From contig JANFOG010000013.1 in the NCBI GenBank assembly GCA_024336345.1, positions 744,001 to 808,000 of the forward strand: a stretch of 64,000 nucleotides of DNA. The letters run 5' to 3'. Position numbers and translations under genes: made by a program. The notes below the pieces were generated by a model, which did not search any database, was not told the origin of the DNA, and was given only the letters and a program-made list of their open reading frames with translations. Of this stretch, positions 23,820 to 36,346 are shown piece after piece (within the stretch, counting starts at the first letter, position 1; each line of letters begins with the position of its first letter). Source of the DNA: Mariannaea sp. PMI_226 (Eukaryota; Ascomycota; Sordariomycetes; Hypocreales; Nectriaceae).

Positions 23820-24920
23820 TTTCTTTTCGTTACTTATTTAGTGATACCCACCTCACGTTCATCCTTTTTTTTTTTTCCCCTTAAAAGAGCACGTATTAGA
23901 CATATAGAATTACCAAGGGGACTAGTAGTAGTAGGGAGATGCCGTACAATCTGTACATGACAGGAGCCACGGCTTTATACATAGCCGACCTTCTTGAAGT
24001 GCTTCTGAACTTGCAGAAAGACACGCCTGATGCCTTTCACGAGTTTCTTGATACGTTACATGTCGCTAGAGATGAGATTCTCAGCTTAGCAAGTTTGTGC
24101 ACACCATTGTGCTATTCTTAGCAGAAAGCACTGAAAGGACATCGGTTTCACCCATTGCTGTAACGGCTGTAAACGAAGGATATATCTGAAGGGGCCCGAT
24201 GCTAAATATCCCTCTTCCTTATTTACTTTTGTTTCATATATCTTTTCTTCTTTGTATCTATTAGAATTCAATCCCTTCTGATATACCATTCTCTTGCATA
24301 GAAAGCTTAGGCCTTCTAAGCAAATAAGCTATATAGAGCAAATCTAACCGCAATTCAAACCCTGACTTATGATAGCTACGGCCGGCTCATCCTGGTAAGT
24401 TCTGCAAGGTCTGTGTCCTTGACTTCCCTGGATGCGGCAACCTCCACTAGATCAAAGTTGGACCACTTTCTCGCGCCAAACTTTCTGCTTGGTAATTGAA
24501 GCAGGAATTTGGTGCCACTAGACCACCTGGAGTTGCATTACTTCGGCGCGTCCATAGGTATTACTGAGACCAGCTTTGAAAGGCTTCATGATTCAATGCT
24601 GTAGCTATCTGCTTTCATAAAGCAGATAATAGGCCATATGAGTTAGGTCTCCCGGGCCATTCGTTACGGGTAATGACTTCAAGAGAATATCATAGGAAAT
24701 TCATTGTTATACAAAACCATTACACGAAGAAGCATTATCAAAAAGAAAACGTTGATTTTGAGTAGAAGGCACACGTAACTAAAAATCTATAAAGACAGAG
24801 ACCCGCTCCTGGTCGGCCGAGCTTAAACTCCACTAGAGAACTCCATACAACGACTTAAGAGCTTGCTTTTCAAACAATTCCTTCGTGAACACATGGAAGA
24901 CTTTGATACGTAATATATCA
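23820..24920. other. 1.1-kb AT-rich spacer
   Basis: A 60-codon open frame at 23939-24121 starts with ATG and has protein-like composition (TALYIADLLEVLLNLQKD), but no family is recognised; it could be a gene fragment. The rest is AT-rich and shows nothing clear. Confidence 0.4.
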
Positions 24921-25439
24921 TCAGATTTGCGTCAGTCCCGGAACTGATTCCTCCGTGATGATGTTCGCGTCCGTGAAAGGTCCAAAAATGAGCCGCACGT
25001 CAGTAGGCAATGGATGCAGTTGCAGCCCTGCACCGTGATATGAGACTTTCTTAGAGTAATCGTCTAAACGTCTATAATCGACCTTGGCCCCGGGTCGATT
25101 CAGATGGAGGAGGGAAAGCTTCTGGTCCCCCCGCCCCATACGGTGGAGCGATTTTGCGCGGGCAATAGCGTCGTCTAGATTCGGATAAGCAGGTATGAAA
25201 GGTGCGCGGCAGGTCAGTCGGTCGAAGACTTCTTCGAGCCCCTCGCGAGCCTTTGCGCGGGTACCAGGAGACGCATCACGTAAGAGGAAGAAATCCGCAG
25301 GGGTCTCTCGGCGCGGGATGAAGGTCTCCTCGTGAGTATCAACGTCTCCATCGGCAACCCAACACGCCACATAAGCACCCTTCGTCTGGGTCCGCTTCGT
25401 TGAGGTTCCCTTCTTCGAGGTTGTGCGAAATGGTGGCAT
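24921..25439 (-). CDS. hypothetical protein, 172 aa
   Basis: An intronless open frame from the ATG at 25439 to a TGA-flanked 3' end in otherwise AT-rich surroundings. Its higher GC and balanced amino-acid make-up suggest a real gene. The first 20 residues are basic and rich in Lys and Thr (KKGTSTKRTQTKG). The middle has an acidic helix-prone part (AREGLEEVFDRL) and a PNLDDAIARAKSLHRMG segment. No signal peptide, membrane segment or known catalytic motif is seen, and I do not recognise the family. It would be soluble and may be nuclear or cytosolic. It shares no promoter with the Yos9 gene; both lie on the minus strand, 754 bp apart. Confidence 0.6.
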   Translation of the reverse strand: MPPFRTTSKKGTSTKRTQTKGAYVACWVADGDVDTHEETFIPRRETPADFFLLRDASPGTRAKAREGLEEVFDRLTCRAPFIPAYPNLDDAIARAKSLHRMGRGDQKLSLLHLNRPGAKVDYRRLDDYSKKVSYHGAGLQLHPLPTDVRLIFGPFTDANIITEESVPGLTQI

Positions 25440-26193
25440 CTTCGAGTTGAAACACGTCGGGGCTGTCTTCTGTAGTAGTTAAGATGATGAGATTAGGGCT
25501 GAGATAGGGTGTGTGTAAGAAGTAGAGTAAGTAATGAAATATGAGAGGATGGGTGGGGATTAAATTACAGGCAACGCGTCCCAGCGCGGGGCATTGCGCG
25601 AGGTGGCAAATGTCTATCGCGTTCTCACGTGATATCTATCATTGGATAAGCTGCTTATGTACGGTGGAGCAGTGGGCAACCTAATCACAGTACATCATTG
25701 TGCTTGAAGGGTATAGAAGAGGCCGAAATAAATGTAAATCGTTCATCTTTACCATTTTTTCGCGATAGCACTGCAGTCGCTTGCAAATGGGTATCGTTAT
25801 TGGAAATAAATCGTCATTACTGAACATATGTCCGTTGCGGCTACTGCATGTGGGCAATTGGAGGTTCTCCCCCTCCTAAGTTATAGAGATATCGTCATAC
25901 CTGTGAAGGATGAGTGGCTTTCCAAAAACCCATTTCTATAATTCCGCAAAAGCCGGTGATAGCCTACATGTCAAGGAACTTCTGCGAGAGGGAGTTGAAC
26001 CAGATACCAAGAATTAAAAAGGGTGAGACGCCTCTGTGGATTGATGTACAAGGGTGGCATAACAACATTGTGGAGATTCTGGCCAAAGGACAAGCGTCGA
26101 TGTAGATTCAATATCAAGATCAGGGCAATCATCCATACATTTGGCCGTTCCCATATGGATCAAATTAGGGTCAGCAATTTCTATAATACAAAT
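25440..26193. other. 754-bp spacer
   Basis: Promoter of the 172-aa gene and 3' flank of the Yos9 gene. No gene or clear repeat is seen. Confidence 0.5.
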
Positions 26194-27739
26194 CTACAAC
26201 TCATCTTTCTTAAACTTCTCTTCACTCCCTTCTTCCTCGCCTTCTGTTGCCTTCTTCTTCTTCTTGCTACTACCTGTAGAAGAACTCTTCCCATCCACCA
26301 AGTCATCAATATACCCCCTCAGCTCCCTCACGCCGCCTGGCAACTCGACCAGCTCGAGCTTCCAGCCGCTATCCTTGGCTATCCTGCGCATCTTCTCCAC
26401 CATCTCCCGTACAGATACCACATTTAGCTCCAAACTCTCCAGTTGCGCGTCCGTCATCGCCGTCACAGATCCGCCGTCGGTCTTGCTCTTCCCTGATGCT
26501 ACCACGTCGATGAAGCGCTCGACATCCGTCTCGGTGTCGGAAAAGTAGCTCTTTGGCGGGGCAAGCTTGGCGGGTGGTTTGCCATCCTCATCTGCGCCAG
26601 AAAGGACGCTGCGAGCCCCGACAATGACCCCGCCGACGTTGATTTCCTTCTTTTCCAGTACACCTGCGGAGGCTGCTTTGGCGACCGCCTCTCCCTGCTC
26701 CTCTACGAGAGTATCATCAACTGCAGTATTTTGGTCAATGAGTTGAGGAAGGGTGTCTTTATTCGCAACGAGCTGGCAGGTGATGGGGTTTGCCCTCGTC
26801 TCCTCCGGGGGTAGGAAAGCAACATCATTGCACAGGCGGGGTGTGTTAACGACCATCAAGTAAGCGCAAATCGTTACTTCCTTAATCCATCCGATTTTAT
26901 CATGCTTTAGGCCTGGCACACAATGGTACTGCACCTCGATGGTGCGATCCCGTCCCGTCAAATCGCATTCCGTACCACCCTCGAGTCGCTGCACGAGATA
27001 CCGCTGGTCTCCCTTATCCTGCAGCTCCGCGGGGGACGGTGGGGTTTCGCCCTCTTGCTGTGCCTGATACGCGGCGCTTGCGGGAATCGTCGGCGTCTGT
27101 CCGAGGACAAAAGCGGCGGTTTTCGGATCGCGCTTCGGCGGTTGGCCATTGGGAATAGACGGCAGCGCATGGAATTGGGTAATTTTGCGATTATTACAGA
27201 AGCTGTAGCTCCACCAACCTGACATAAAGTAAAGACACGATTCCTCAAGCTCCGCGATCAGCTCCCAGCCGCTAGCAGTCGCGCGACTAAGCTCGCGAGC
27301 TTCTTCAGCCTTAGCCAACTCGTTGGCTGTCTTGTTTTCAGGAGATGGAGCCTGTAGGACGGGGATTGAGCATAGATATCGGTGAGGAGGCATGCTCAGG
27401 AGCTCGTAGGTGTAGCTAGATGCAGGATCCTCATCGGTAGCTTCATCGTTCTGTTGCGCTTCACGAACATTGTCCAGTGTGGATTGGGGGAATTCGGCGG
27501 AGTATGTAGGGTGTTTGTTATGCCTCTCCAGGAGGGAATTTGCGTCATTTTCCGATATATAAGTATCTGAAAATACAACCTCAAACTGCTTATTGTCAGC
27601 ATCGTCGCTATCATCATCACCACGGCGGGGTCGAACAAACCTGAGGAAATGTCAGCAAATCTTCGTGAATGCTGAAGCCCGGTGAACGAGCACCGGCAAG
27701 CCGGAACGCGGCAAGTAGGACTAGATTGAGTCGGCGCAT
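26194..27739 (-). CDS. YOS9: ER quality-control lectin OS-9 / Yos9 homologue
   Basis: Two exons (27739-27641 and 27585-26194, about 55-bp intron; the acceptor could also lie 3 bp earlier) give 496 residues. The N-terminus is a signal peptide (MRRLNLVLLAAFRLAGARS), and the mature part begins FSIHEDLLTFPQ/FEVVFSD, the family opening. The mannose-6-phosphate receptor homology domain spans about residues 105-285, with six cysteines (105, 150, 163, 240, 255, 273) plus 285, the glycan-binding WW pair at 157-158, and binding residues that fit Gln170, Arg245, Glu269 and Tyr275. The protein ends in KKDEL, an ER-retention signal. Known role: it reads trimmed mannose glycans on misfolded glycoproteins and passes them to the Hrd1 ubiquitin ligase complex for ERAD. 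Oddities are an insertion of about 17 residues inside the lectin domain and a Lys/Glu-rich tail before KDEL. Confidence 0.93.
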
Positions 27740-30700
27740 TGTGCCGTGTCACGGCGTGTGTATCGTTCACATACGAAGTCAAGCTTCAACAAATGGAGTC
27801 GCCTTTTGGCAGGTATCCAGCCACTCTCACCCTGTGACGATGAGGTGTCATGATGGAGGGCCTGTGGAGATGGTGAAGGGATGATGAACCGAACTTTAGC
27901 CGAACGCCTCGATGGTCTTCTCCACTTTGGTACAGCTAGATGCATTATCAATCCCAGGTTATTGACTACTATGTAAGTCAAGCCCTACTGACATCATTGT
28001 GAGCAGGTCATGCTAGCATAATATTTTACTGGGCTCAAGTAGAGTCATTGATAATTGATATCTTGTAACTGTACATTCCTTACCCAAAAGCTAAATGTCC
28101 CGGCTCTCATCCGCGAGACAATAGCAGTGGTCAGGCTAGCCAACACAACATGATTTACAACTCTAGTCAGGACAAGCTGCTGTGGCTTAAAACCCTCAAA
28201 GTGTGGTAATAATATGAAGCTGGTTTTTTTTTCAGCGCTCGAATGTGCAGAATACATAATTTGCTAATATCCGGTTCTCGGCCACTCAAGTAAGGGCCTT
28301 GTAACTTGGAGCTCTTCAGTTAGTGTACAGATTAGGAGGGATGAAATCGGCCCGGGTAGTTCGCAGTCAGAGGTAAACCGCCGAGCGTCACCGCGGCATG
28401 ATATAATTATCCATGTCGAAAACGTGGTTATTTTTCAAGGGAACCTAAACATCTGCAGTTCTCACAAGGTTTGCTGATATGGCGTCGGCAGCTCTGACCA
28501 TCCTATTTTGACAACTGTACCATGACTCGCATTTTCTAGGCCTTTGGAGGATCGTCCCAAGAAGCGTGTTCCCCAGAAGCTACTGTTTGCGCTTCAGCTG
28601 CTCACGTTCAAGTGACGAAGCGAATGGTCATCATCCAGAGGCCATTGGCTGATTAATTTACCAAGGGTCTGTGTGAGAAATTTCGTGTTATTCAATGGTC
28701 AAGAGTGTTGTCACAGATGCGTAAGTAGAGGGGGATAAGATTCAAAGACGTAATACAAATTCAGAAATGGTTTAGAAATGTCGGTAAGAATCTCAAAGTG
28801 CACAAACACTGCCACCGCAGGACGACTGCAAGCGGTGCACGCCCTCAAGAGATCTTGCTTCGCGAGGCATTTTTGGAACTATGTGCCCAACCCTACGAGG
28901 ATATCATTCAATCAGCTTCTAGAACGATGTCGTTTTACTGGAGTTTGTTATCGACCTGGAACATGGAGCCGATGCGGAACATACAGGCCACCACACTGTT
29001 CCCAAGACCCCCGTTGACTTTCCACCAGGACCGAAAAGGTGTGGCAGCGAGAGTCTTCAGTTAAGACCAAGCGCTATGGTTGGTGTAATTGAACGATCAG
29101 CATGTGATAGGCTTGAAAAAGCATGCCGATGCTGCAGACGCTGTAAGCATGGTCAACGAATAGAAAGAGTGAGGCAACAAGCTTGTTGCGAAACTTGACA
29201 GACCAAACAGATCAACGCAAATATTGTAGGAGAGAGCACGTTGAGGCCACGCGGGCGATGGCACCTCGAAACTAGGACATACGCAACACAGCCGGCTTCA
29301 GAATGTTGCCCAATTGATTTGGCAACCGACGCGCCGTGCCTATCTCAGCCAGCTAACCAGCTGGGTAAGTTAATAAAGATACCCGGCCTTGACTTTGGGT
29401 CGCACTAGCAATGCTGACGAAACTCGTCGTTTGGTGCTCGGCATGTTGGGAAATGCCGGATGAGGTGCGTACGCCGCGCCAGAACACATCACATCACATG
29501 GATGAATTCCGTGCTCCGTATTGTTCTGGAAATCCGGGTAATAGTTCGAGACTTGAAAAAACACATGTAAATGTGCTGTATCATTTTATCAGGTGCAGTT
29601 GAGAGAGGTGTTCAGTATGTCGACTAGGACTGAGCTGCCCCAAGTCCTGGCAATCATCGACCCACTAACTGAGATGAGACAAGGGAAGAAGAACAAGGGG
29701 GACTCGTTTTCTGGGAATCAGGACTCCACGAGCAAATGGAACGAGAGACCGAGAGACGAGCAATCAACCTCTGTTCTCAGCTCAAGAGCCGCCACAAGGG
29801 TGATGCGTCAGTCTCCATCAAAGGTCTTGGGGATGCGAGCACTTGCCCGCCTGATGCAAGATGGGCCGGTCCTAGTCTGGCCTCGTTCGCCTCACTCTAA
29901 AGCGGGCATCGGGAGCCAATCGTTCAGTGTGGGGCCTAGGTTGGAGCCGCGTCACATCGGGAGCCAGTCGTTGCCCGTGTCTATGTTTGCCTCGTCTTTG
30001 AGGGCTTGGGGTCTCGCTGCAGGGATCACAATTTTTTTCTTCTCTTCTCCTTGCCCCATGAACTGAGAGCGGGATGAGATGGCAGAGCATGGGGGGAGGG
30101 GACACACAGTACAGTACTACGTGCCATTACGAGGCAGACAGATAAAAAGGAAAGCGACGGGGCTAGCGAATACGTCCGCCAGCTGGCCGCGGATTTGGAC
30201 GAATGAATGCTCCCGGCGATCCTCCATCTCAGATGAATCCAGGTTCTGCTTTTGGCTTGCCAGCTCTGGTGCGACTATGTCGGATTGGCTTACCGTAGTA
30301 GTAGTGTCCCCCTCTCGCTGCGAGTGCAGGTTCTTCAGTGCCCTTCCTCTCGAATAGACCATGTGGAGTTTCCTTTATGGTTGCTTGATTTGTTGTCATC
30401 TTGGTGTTGTCAGTACATACTATGTAGTACCTACATAATGTTTGATGCTGATGGTGGAATCACAACTGCGTGTTTAATTCGAAGTAAAAATGGGATCATC
30501 GGGGTGTCGCTTACCAGGCCATGCCGCAAAGAACTTAGCCTAATCATTATTTTTGTTTCTCATCTCTCCTCTCCTCAAAATAACATTATTTTTAAATCGG
30601 CCATCGAGATATTCATACATCGCCCGCCGATAGTGGAGAATAACCAGGTCGCATGATATGATGCGCCGATCAATGGGCCTGGAGTCCCCTTGGCCCCAAA

Positions 30701-33204
30701 CCTGTCGACCGGCTCCCTCCAGTACCCTAAGTAACTAAGGTAATTACGAAATTGAGTACCTCCGTTGAAGGCACTCAGTCCATACCTCCAGGAAGGGGCA
30801 GCTTTGAACTTTGTCCCTCAACACCCAATCCCCCTACCCAGGAGTCCACTCTTTCTTGGTCAGCCTGTCGGATTCATCCACGACTGAGCTAGACTGGTCA
30901 TTCAGATGAAGTAATATTTCTTTCTTCTATTTACAAAGTATCTTTCTTGCTTTTTTACTTTGCATACCTAGTATATTTACAGATATGATTGGCGACGTAC
31001 ATACCTGATGTTGCACGTACCAGTAGTTACAGCATGTTGTACCGTGCTCCCCCTGCAGTCGACGGCCGGGCCAGCAATAATATACTCGATCCTGAAGTGT
31101 TTTCTGTTTTGCTTCTGCAAGAGACTTGTGACTCGTTCCCTCGGAAGTCACTTTGTTTGGTTAAGGAAGGATGGCGGCGATGACGACGTCTCAATGACGT
31201 TGGAGAATAGCGAGACAAAAGGGATAGCTACCCATCTTGGTATTACCCATTAGTACATACTGAGTATGGCTGGGGCGGGCGGCGACGGGAGATATGGGTC
31301 TTGCGTGACAAGCCGAGTGGTCAGCATTTTCGGGATGCAGTCAGTTGAAACGAGACTGTACGGTATGTTTAGTGTGGCTAATCTAGTCAAGCAGCATCCT
31401 GCAGGGAGATAGCGTACTGGTATTCAAAGTCGGTGACACTTATTGGAATCGGCCGGCGATGGATGGATTAAGGCCATCAACGATGCATGACATTATGATG
31501 GCATACGCACGGTGCCCTACTTCTCTTCAAGACTCCGCGCCGCTCTGATCTCATCATCCAGTTGCACAGCACAGCCCGGGCGAGCCGGGCCAAGCCTCGG
31601 CGACATTCGACAAGGGACTTGCAATCAAGCTGTGTTTCTTGTGTTCTTATTGTCGCTTGATGCGGTCAGTTCGTCAGCCTTTCAATGCCTGGTCTCGTGT
31701 GACGGAGGGCTTCGTGGGATTGGACGTTGCGTCCCTCCCAAACCGAGTTGTGTTAGGCCAACGAGCCAGCCAGCGAGCTGGACGCCAGCAACGCCACAAG
31801 CCAGAGGCGTCGTAGCACATTAGTCGGGCGTCCGTGGGACGGAACGTGGGTGGTGGGTGTCCTCGAAAAGCGCCGGTGGCCAATAGACTATAGACGGTCG
31901 ACGCGGATGTGGACGGGAGTTTGTGGGCATGTTGGCTCAGGAAAGGTACCACAGAGTACGTGGGTACCTGACCTTACCAAGATGATGGGGTGCTCCATAC
32001 TTTAGTCCTCCGTCCACGAAAGGGAATCGAACATTCAGTTCAGCTGCTCACCTCATCTCCACATTACCTTCCATCACCACCCTAGGAATTAATTGCCGTA
32101 GAAGCTACGGAAGACAGACGTACGAAGTCCTGAATCGACGCCTTCCTTGGTGATTTCTATTTCCATTTCAGTGTATTGCTTGATCTGTGCGTGTAGGAGG
32201 CAGCTGCTGCTCTCACCTCCGGGGAGGTACCTAGGCAGGCACCTTGACACAATAATTACGTCGTACGTACCTTAGGTACTGAGTGGACATTGTCGTCATA
32301 GGTGCCCTGAGCTCGAGGTTTCACAGCGCAGCACACAGCACAGTACTGTACTCTGGTGGCTCTTTTGTCCTTCTATTCCTTCTTTTTGTAGCGATAATTA
32401 ATTATACGGCCTAGAAAAGCGGAATTTCTTTCTGAATTTTCCTTCCTCTGACTCACCACCCATCGCCAACACACGCACAACACACACACCGCCTGGGGAC
32501 TATGTAAATAGACTGGAACGGTGAGGTCACTACTACTCCGTACTGTCTTTTAGGTTGCCCATCGTTTCTGGATCCTTCAACGGCTGACCACCAAAAAAAA
32601 CCCGACCTAAGACCTGGCAGGCATTGAACGGAAGGGACAACTCATAACGCACCACCCACCCATCCACACACTCGCTCAGAGCTAGACTCAGGACGCCCAC
32701 ACCTAACATCCTTGGAACATCACAGTTCTTCACCACAAGACATCCTTGTCCCCTGGTCCATCATAATCCACTCAACAACACCCCCCTGCTCCTGGTGGCT
32801 CTTAGTGGGGTTTATCGAAAGCCTCGTCTTGAAGCCACTGGATGGCAAGTGTCCGTCGCATCCTGGCTTCCAACTTTTAATCCGGGCCTATCGCCAACTC
32901 CCTCACACTTATTAGTTTTCATCTTGTTTCGTTTTCCATCTCGTTGTCTTTCTCAACTCCATCACCAACCTACGAATACTCGCCTCGTTTTTATCAAAGG
33001 GATTCGACTCGTCGCTTGTTCCCCATTCTTCGCCTCGATTCTCTTCAACGAACCTGTCGATCTCGCCTCCTCCATCTCCACCTTGGATCAACTTCATCGA
33101 ACCGCCGTTATCTCAGCCCTCAACTATTTCGCCCTATCCTCTCTACTGCATCTCAATATCTCAGCGCATAAGCAACTCAGACTTCAAGATTCCTCATTGG
33201 AGAC
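27740..33204. other. 5.5-kb spacer, no gene seen
   Basis: This covers the promoter of the Yos9 gene, a long stretch without credible genes, and the leader of the zinc-finger gene. A 158-codon frame at 29593-30066 has no domain and crosses an 18-bp imperfect direct repeat (29907-29924 and 29955-29972). Motifs of the TACCTAGGTA type occur near 32227-32280. In the last 500 bp, CT-rich DNA and a 12-codon upstream ATG frame (32842-32880) suit a 5' leader. Confidence 0.5.
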
Positions 33205-35223
33205 ATGAATTTATCCAGTGAGGCCACAGTTGAGGAGCTCAAACGGCAGTTAGAGGCTTCCAAGGCAGAGAACAGCCAACTCATGAAGCAGCTCGTCAAT
33301 ATTCAACAGCGTTTTCCCTCAACACCAGGCCCTGCTATTAGTGATGTGTCTCAAACCCACAACCGTTTCCAAATTTCCAACTATGTCTCCCCAAGTGTAT
33401 CGAGTAGTGTTCTTTCCCGCAGCAAGTCTACAATAAGCTATCCCACGCAGATGGGCCAGATGGTAAATCCTATCGCTCCCTTCAATACACCAATCTTCAT
33501 CAAACTAATACATATCTAGAGCCAAGATGCATCCTTGCAGGCTCACAAGCGGCAAAGAAGGGCCCTTTCGCACCAGGGCGGCCCTGCTACCGCTATGACC
33601 CGCAGTATCTCGAACCGCTCAGAGTCCAATATGCCCTTCGTACAGATGGGCATGGTCACAGCTCTCTCCAACCCAGCCATGAGCCGCTTTTGCACTTCAC
33701 GAGACGAACCCGCAAACCAGTCTTTACAGGGTGGTCCTTCGCAACGTCTGCCCAGTGTCCAAGAAAGCAATACTCTCTTTGACGTTGGGATGGACCCGGA
33801 AGCCTTTTTGGCTCACTGGGAGGAAACCCAACAGGCGTCAGAGCTCTATCTTTCTTCACACTCAAATATTGCGCCCAACGAAGTGTACAACTACCAGCTC
33901 CCATCTGAATGCCCGTCTATGATCTCGGGCCCATCTATTGCTGAGACTGCAAGCCCTCTAACTCGTCAAAATAGTGCTATGGATCATATGAATGCTACTG
34001 AGATGGGTCGCTTTACCTCATCGCAATCTCAGACCGATGCTCTGTATTCCCAGGAGTCACTCATGATCAATGGTACCTATCCTGGCGCAAAGCGTCGTGC
34101 AGATCAAGTCTTATTTGGCCTAGGCGCCAGCCTCCCACCCGCAACTCCTCATCAGTATGGCTCGTCTACCTCTACCGCCAACCCGTTTCTCTCATCCCCT
34201 GATTCTATCAACATGGAACGCTCCACATCCAATACTAGCGTGAGCAGCGTGAAATCAACTGCTTCTAGCCTGGAGCGCCGTGCCAAAGAGGCTCGGGAAC
34301 GAGCCATTTTGAATGCAAATACGACAAAGCTCGCTCCGAGACCCCAGGAGACACAGGCTAAATCCAACAACCTGCCTGTGGCCAAGAAAGAGACTAGGAT
34401 CCTCACCAACTCTAAGCAAAGCTATGTCCGCCCCAAGCACCCTAGGTCATATTGCAGCTTGTGTAAGGACCATCCCGAAGGCTTCAGAGGCGATCACGAG
34501 CTCCGAAGACATATTAGCGCAAAGCATGAGGGTACTGTCAAAAAGTTCGTTTGCCGCGATCCTGCCACTGTTGGTTTGAAGTCCAAAGTTCAGGCTATCA
34601 ACCCTCTGAACAAATGCAAAGCTTGTGTTGCTGGAAAGGAGTACGGCGCGTACTATAACGCAGCGGCTCATCTGCGTCGGACTCACTTTAAGCCAAAGAC
34701 CCCTCGAGGTAAGAACAAGGAGGAGAAACGGGGTGGCAAAGGCGGTGGTGATTGGCCTCCAATGGCTGATCTCAAGCTTTGGTTTGAGGAGAAGTTCGTC
34801 ACAGTTGATCAATCCAATCCGCTCACTCCTGATGAGGAGGATGAAGATATGCTAGAGGCAGAGCTTCAAGAGAGCCCGCTTGATGCTCCTTTGGATATGT
34901 TCACAGGTGTCGGTGGCGGCTTGAGTCCCTTCGATGTGGAAGCCAATTATGACCTCCCTGTTGACAGTACAGACGCAACCAGCATGCTGGTCAGCTCTGG
35001 ACTGGACATGGCTGATCAGATCTCGCCTGCCTCGAACAGGTTTGGATTCTCTTCCTCTGGTGATGGCTTACCTATGAACGGCCTCAATACCGACTTTGCC
35101 TTTTCGGAGCAGGGCAACTCAATGTACGGTTCTGGCCTTACATCAGCCAACACAGTTACTCCTTCGACCTTCCAGGAAATGGTTCAGCTGAGCATGTCGG
35201 ACAACAACATATGGCCTGTCTGA
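33205..35223 (+). CDS. C2H2 zinc-finger protein, probable transcription regulator
   Basis: Two exons (33205-33462 and 33520-35223, 57-bp intron) give 653 residues. The N-terminus is a short coiled coil (VEELKRQLEASKAENSQL), fit for dimerisation. A long Ser/Gln/Asn-rich low-complexity part follows. Two zinc fingers sit at about 397-422 (CSLC...HELRRHISAKH) and 452-476 (CKAC...AAHLRRTH), separated by a basic linker, and KPKTPRGKNKEEKR after them looks like a nuclear localisation signal. The C-terminal 150 residues are acidic and rich in Pro, Ser and Gly, as in activation domains. Known: fungal proteins with this widely spaced finger pair form a conserved ascomycete group of putative regulators. 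The targets cannot be inferred. It converges on Psf3. Confidence 0.85.
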
Positions 35224-36346
35224 AACATAGATCACACCCGAGCACTGCTCAATGTCCAGGTCCTTCTTACAAATTCCCTACCATCAGTTTTCGTCAAGTT
35301 GTGTCTTATGGCATTTTTATTTCGCCATTGACACTTGGAGACACTTTGATCCTCAAGGGATGAATGAAAGGAACCCCTCAAAAAAGAAGAAAATTTGAAA
35401 GAAAAAAAATTCATGATTTGGTCGACACGAACCTGACCACCCTTATTGTTGACCCAGCTTCCGAGCACATGACTAGTATGGGTCACGATATTCTCCTTTC
35501 ATTTAATGTCTTTCCCCGCATAGCTATTTGTTTCTATTTCTTCACGGCGTCATGTCCAAGCTGTTGATTTATCTCACTTGATTTTTTATTTAATCCTCCC
35601 TTGGAAACTGATGGGGATACGTTGTTTCTATTATTCTGCATCCACATCAACAGAGGTGGTATGTCAGATTTATGACCGGCCGCTTTATGCGGAGATTTGT
35701 CAAAAGGCAGTACGGTCTCCTACGTTTTATGACGCGAATCGAAAGTGCTTCGGTCGCGTGGGTATCATACACTAGGTTTTGGGAAACGGTTTGCTTATTG
35801 CCAACGGGACTGGGAATGGGATAGGGAAAGGAAAGAGGGAAAAGACGACAGGTTTTGTCTTGTACATGACACAAGCAACTTCCGCGAGGAGTTGTGATTT
35901 TTTTTTGGAGGGGAGGCGTTGCGTTTGGTTGAACCTTGCAGGGAACTCCAACTGTGGGTGTTCTAGTTAGGCGTTTGTTTTTGGGTATATATTTCGGATG
36001 TATTCATCTTAGACACTGTGTGTTGATGGGGTCACGTTGGAGGGCAAGCTGGGAAATGTCGGCATTTGCCGTTGGGTTGGAAGACACCTGGGCAGATGTG
36101 TATATGAGTACCTCGCCTCGGCTCGCCCGTTGAGGTCGGAGCCACCAATATCATGCTGGAAATGCATATTGAAAACCCCTGCTTGTTTATTATTCTCATC
36201 AGATAGTTCACTATGAAAAAACAAATTTATTATTGAAGTGAATCTGTATTGTGTTGTAAATCGTGGTCGCATTATTCTTCCTCTTTTCTCTGGGTATCAT
36301 ATCCTTACACACAATGGACCTATATCTAGGCATTCCATGCTTGCTC
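35224..36346. other. 1.1-kb spacer between convergent genes
   Basis: 3' flanks of the zinc-finger gene and of Psf3. Simple A and T runs are present. No gene is seen. Confidence 0.5.

Noticed and set aside
29593..30066. 158-codon frame in the 27.7-33.2 kb spacer
   Set aside because: No domain, no splice logic, and it runs through a direct repeat; likely chance.
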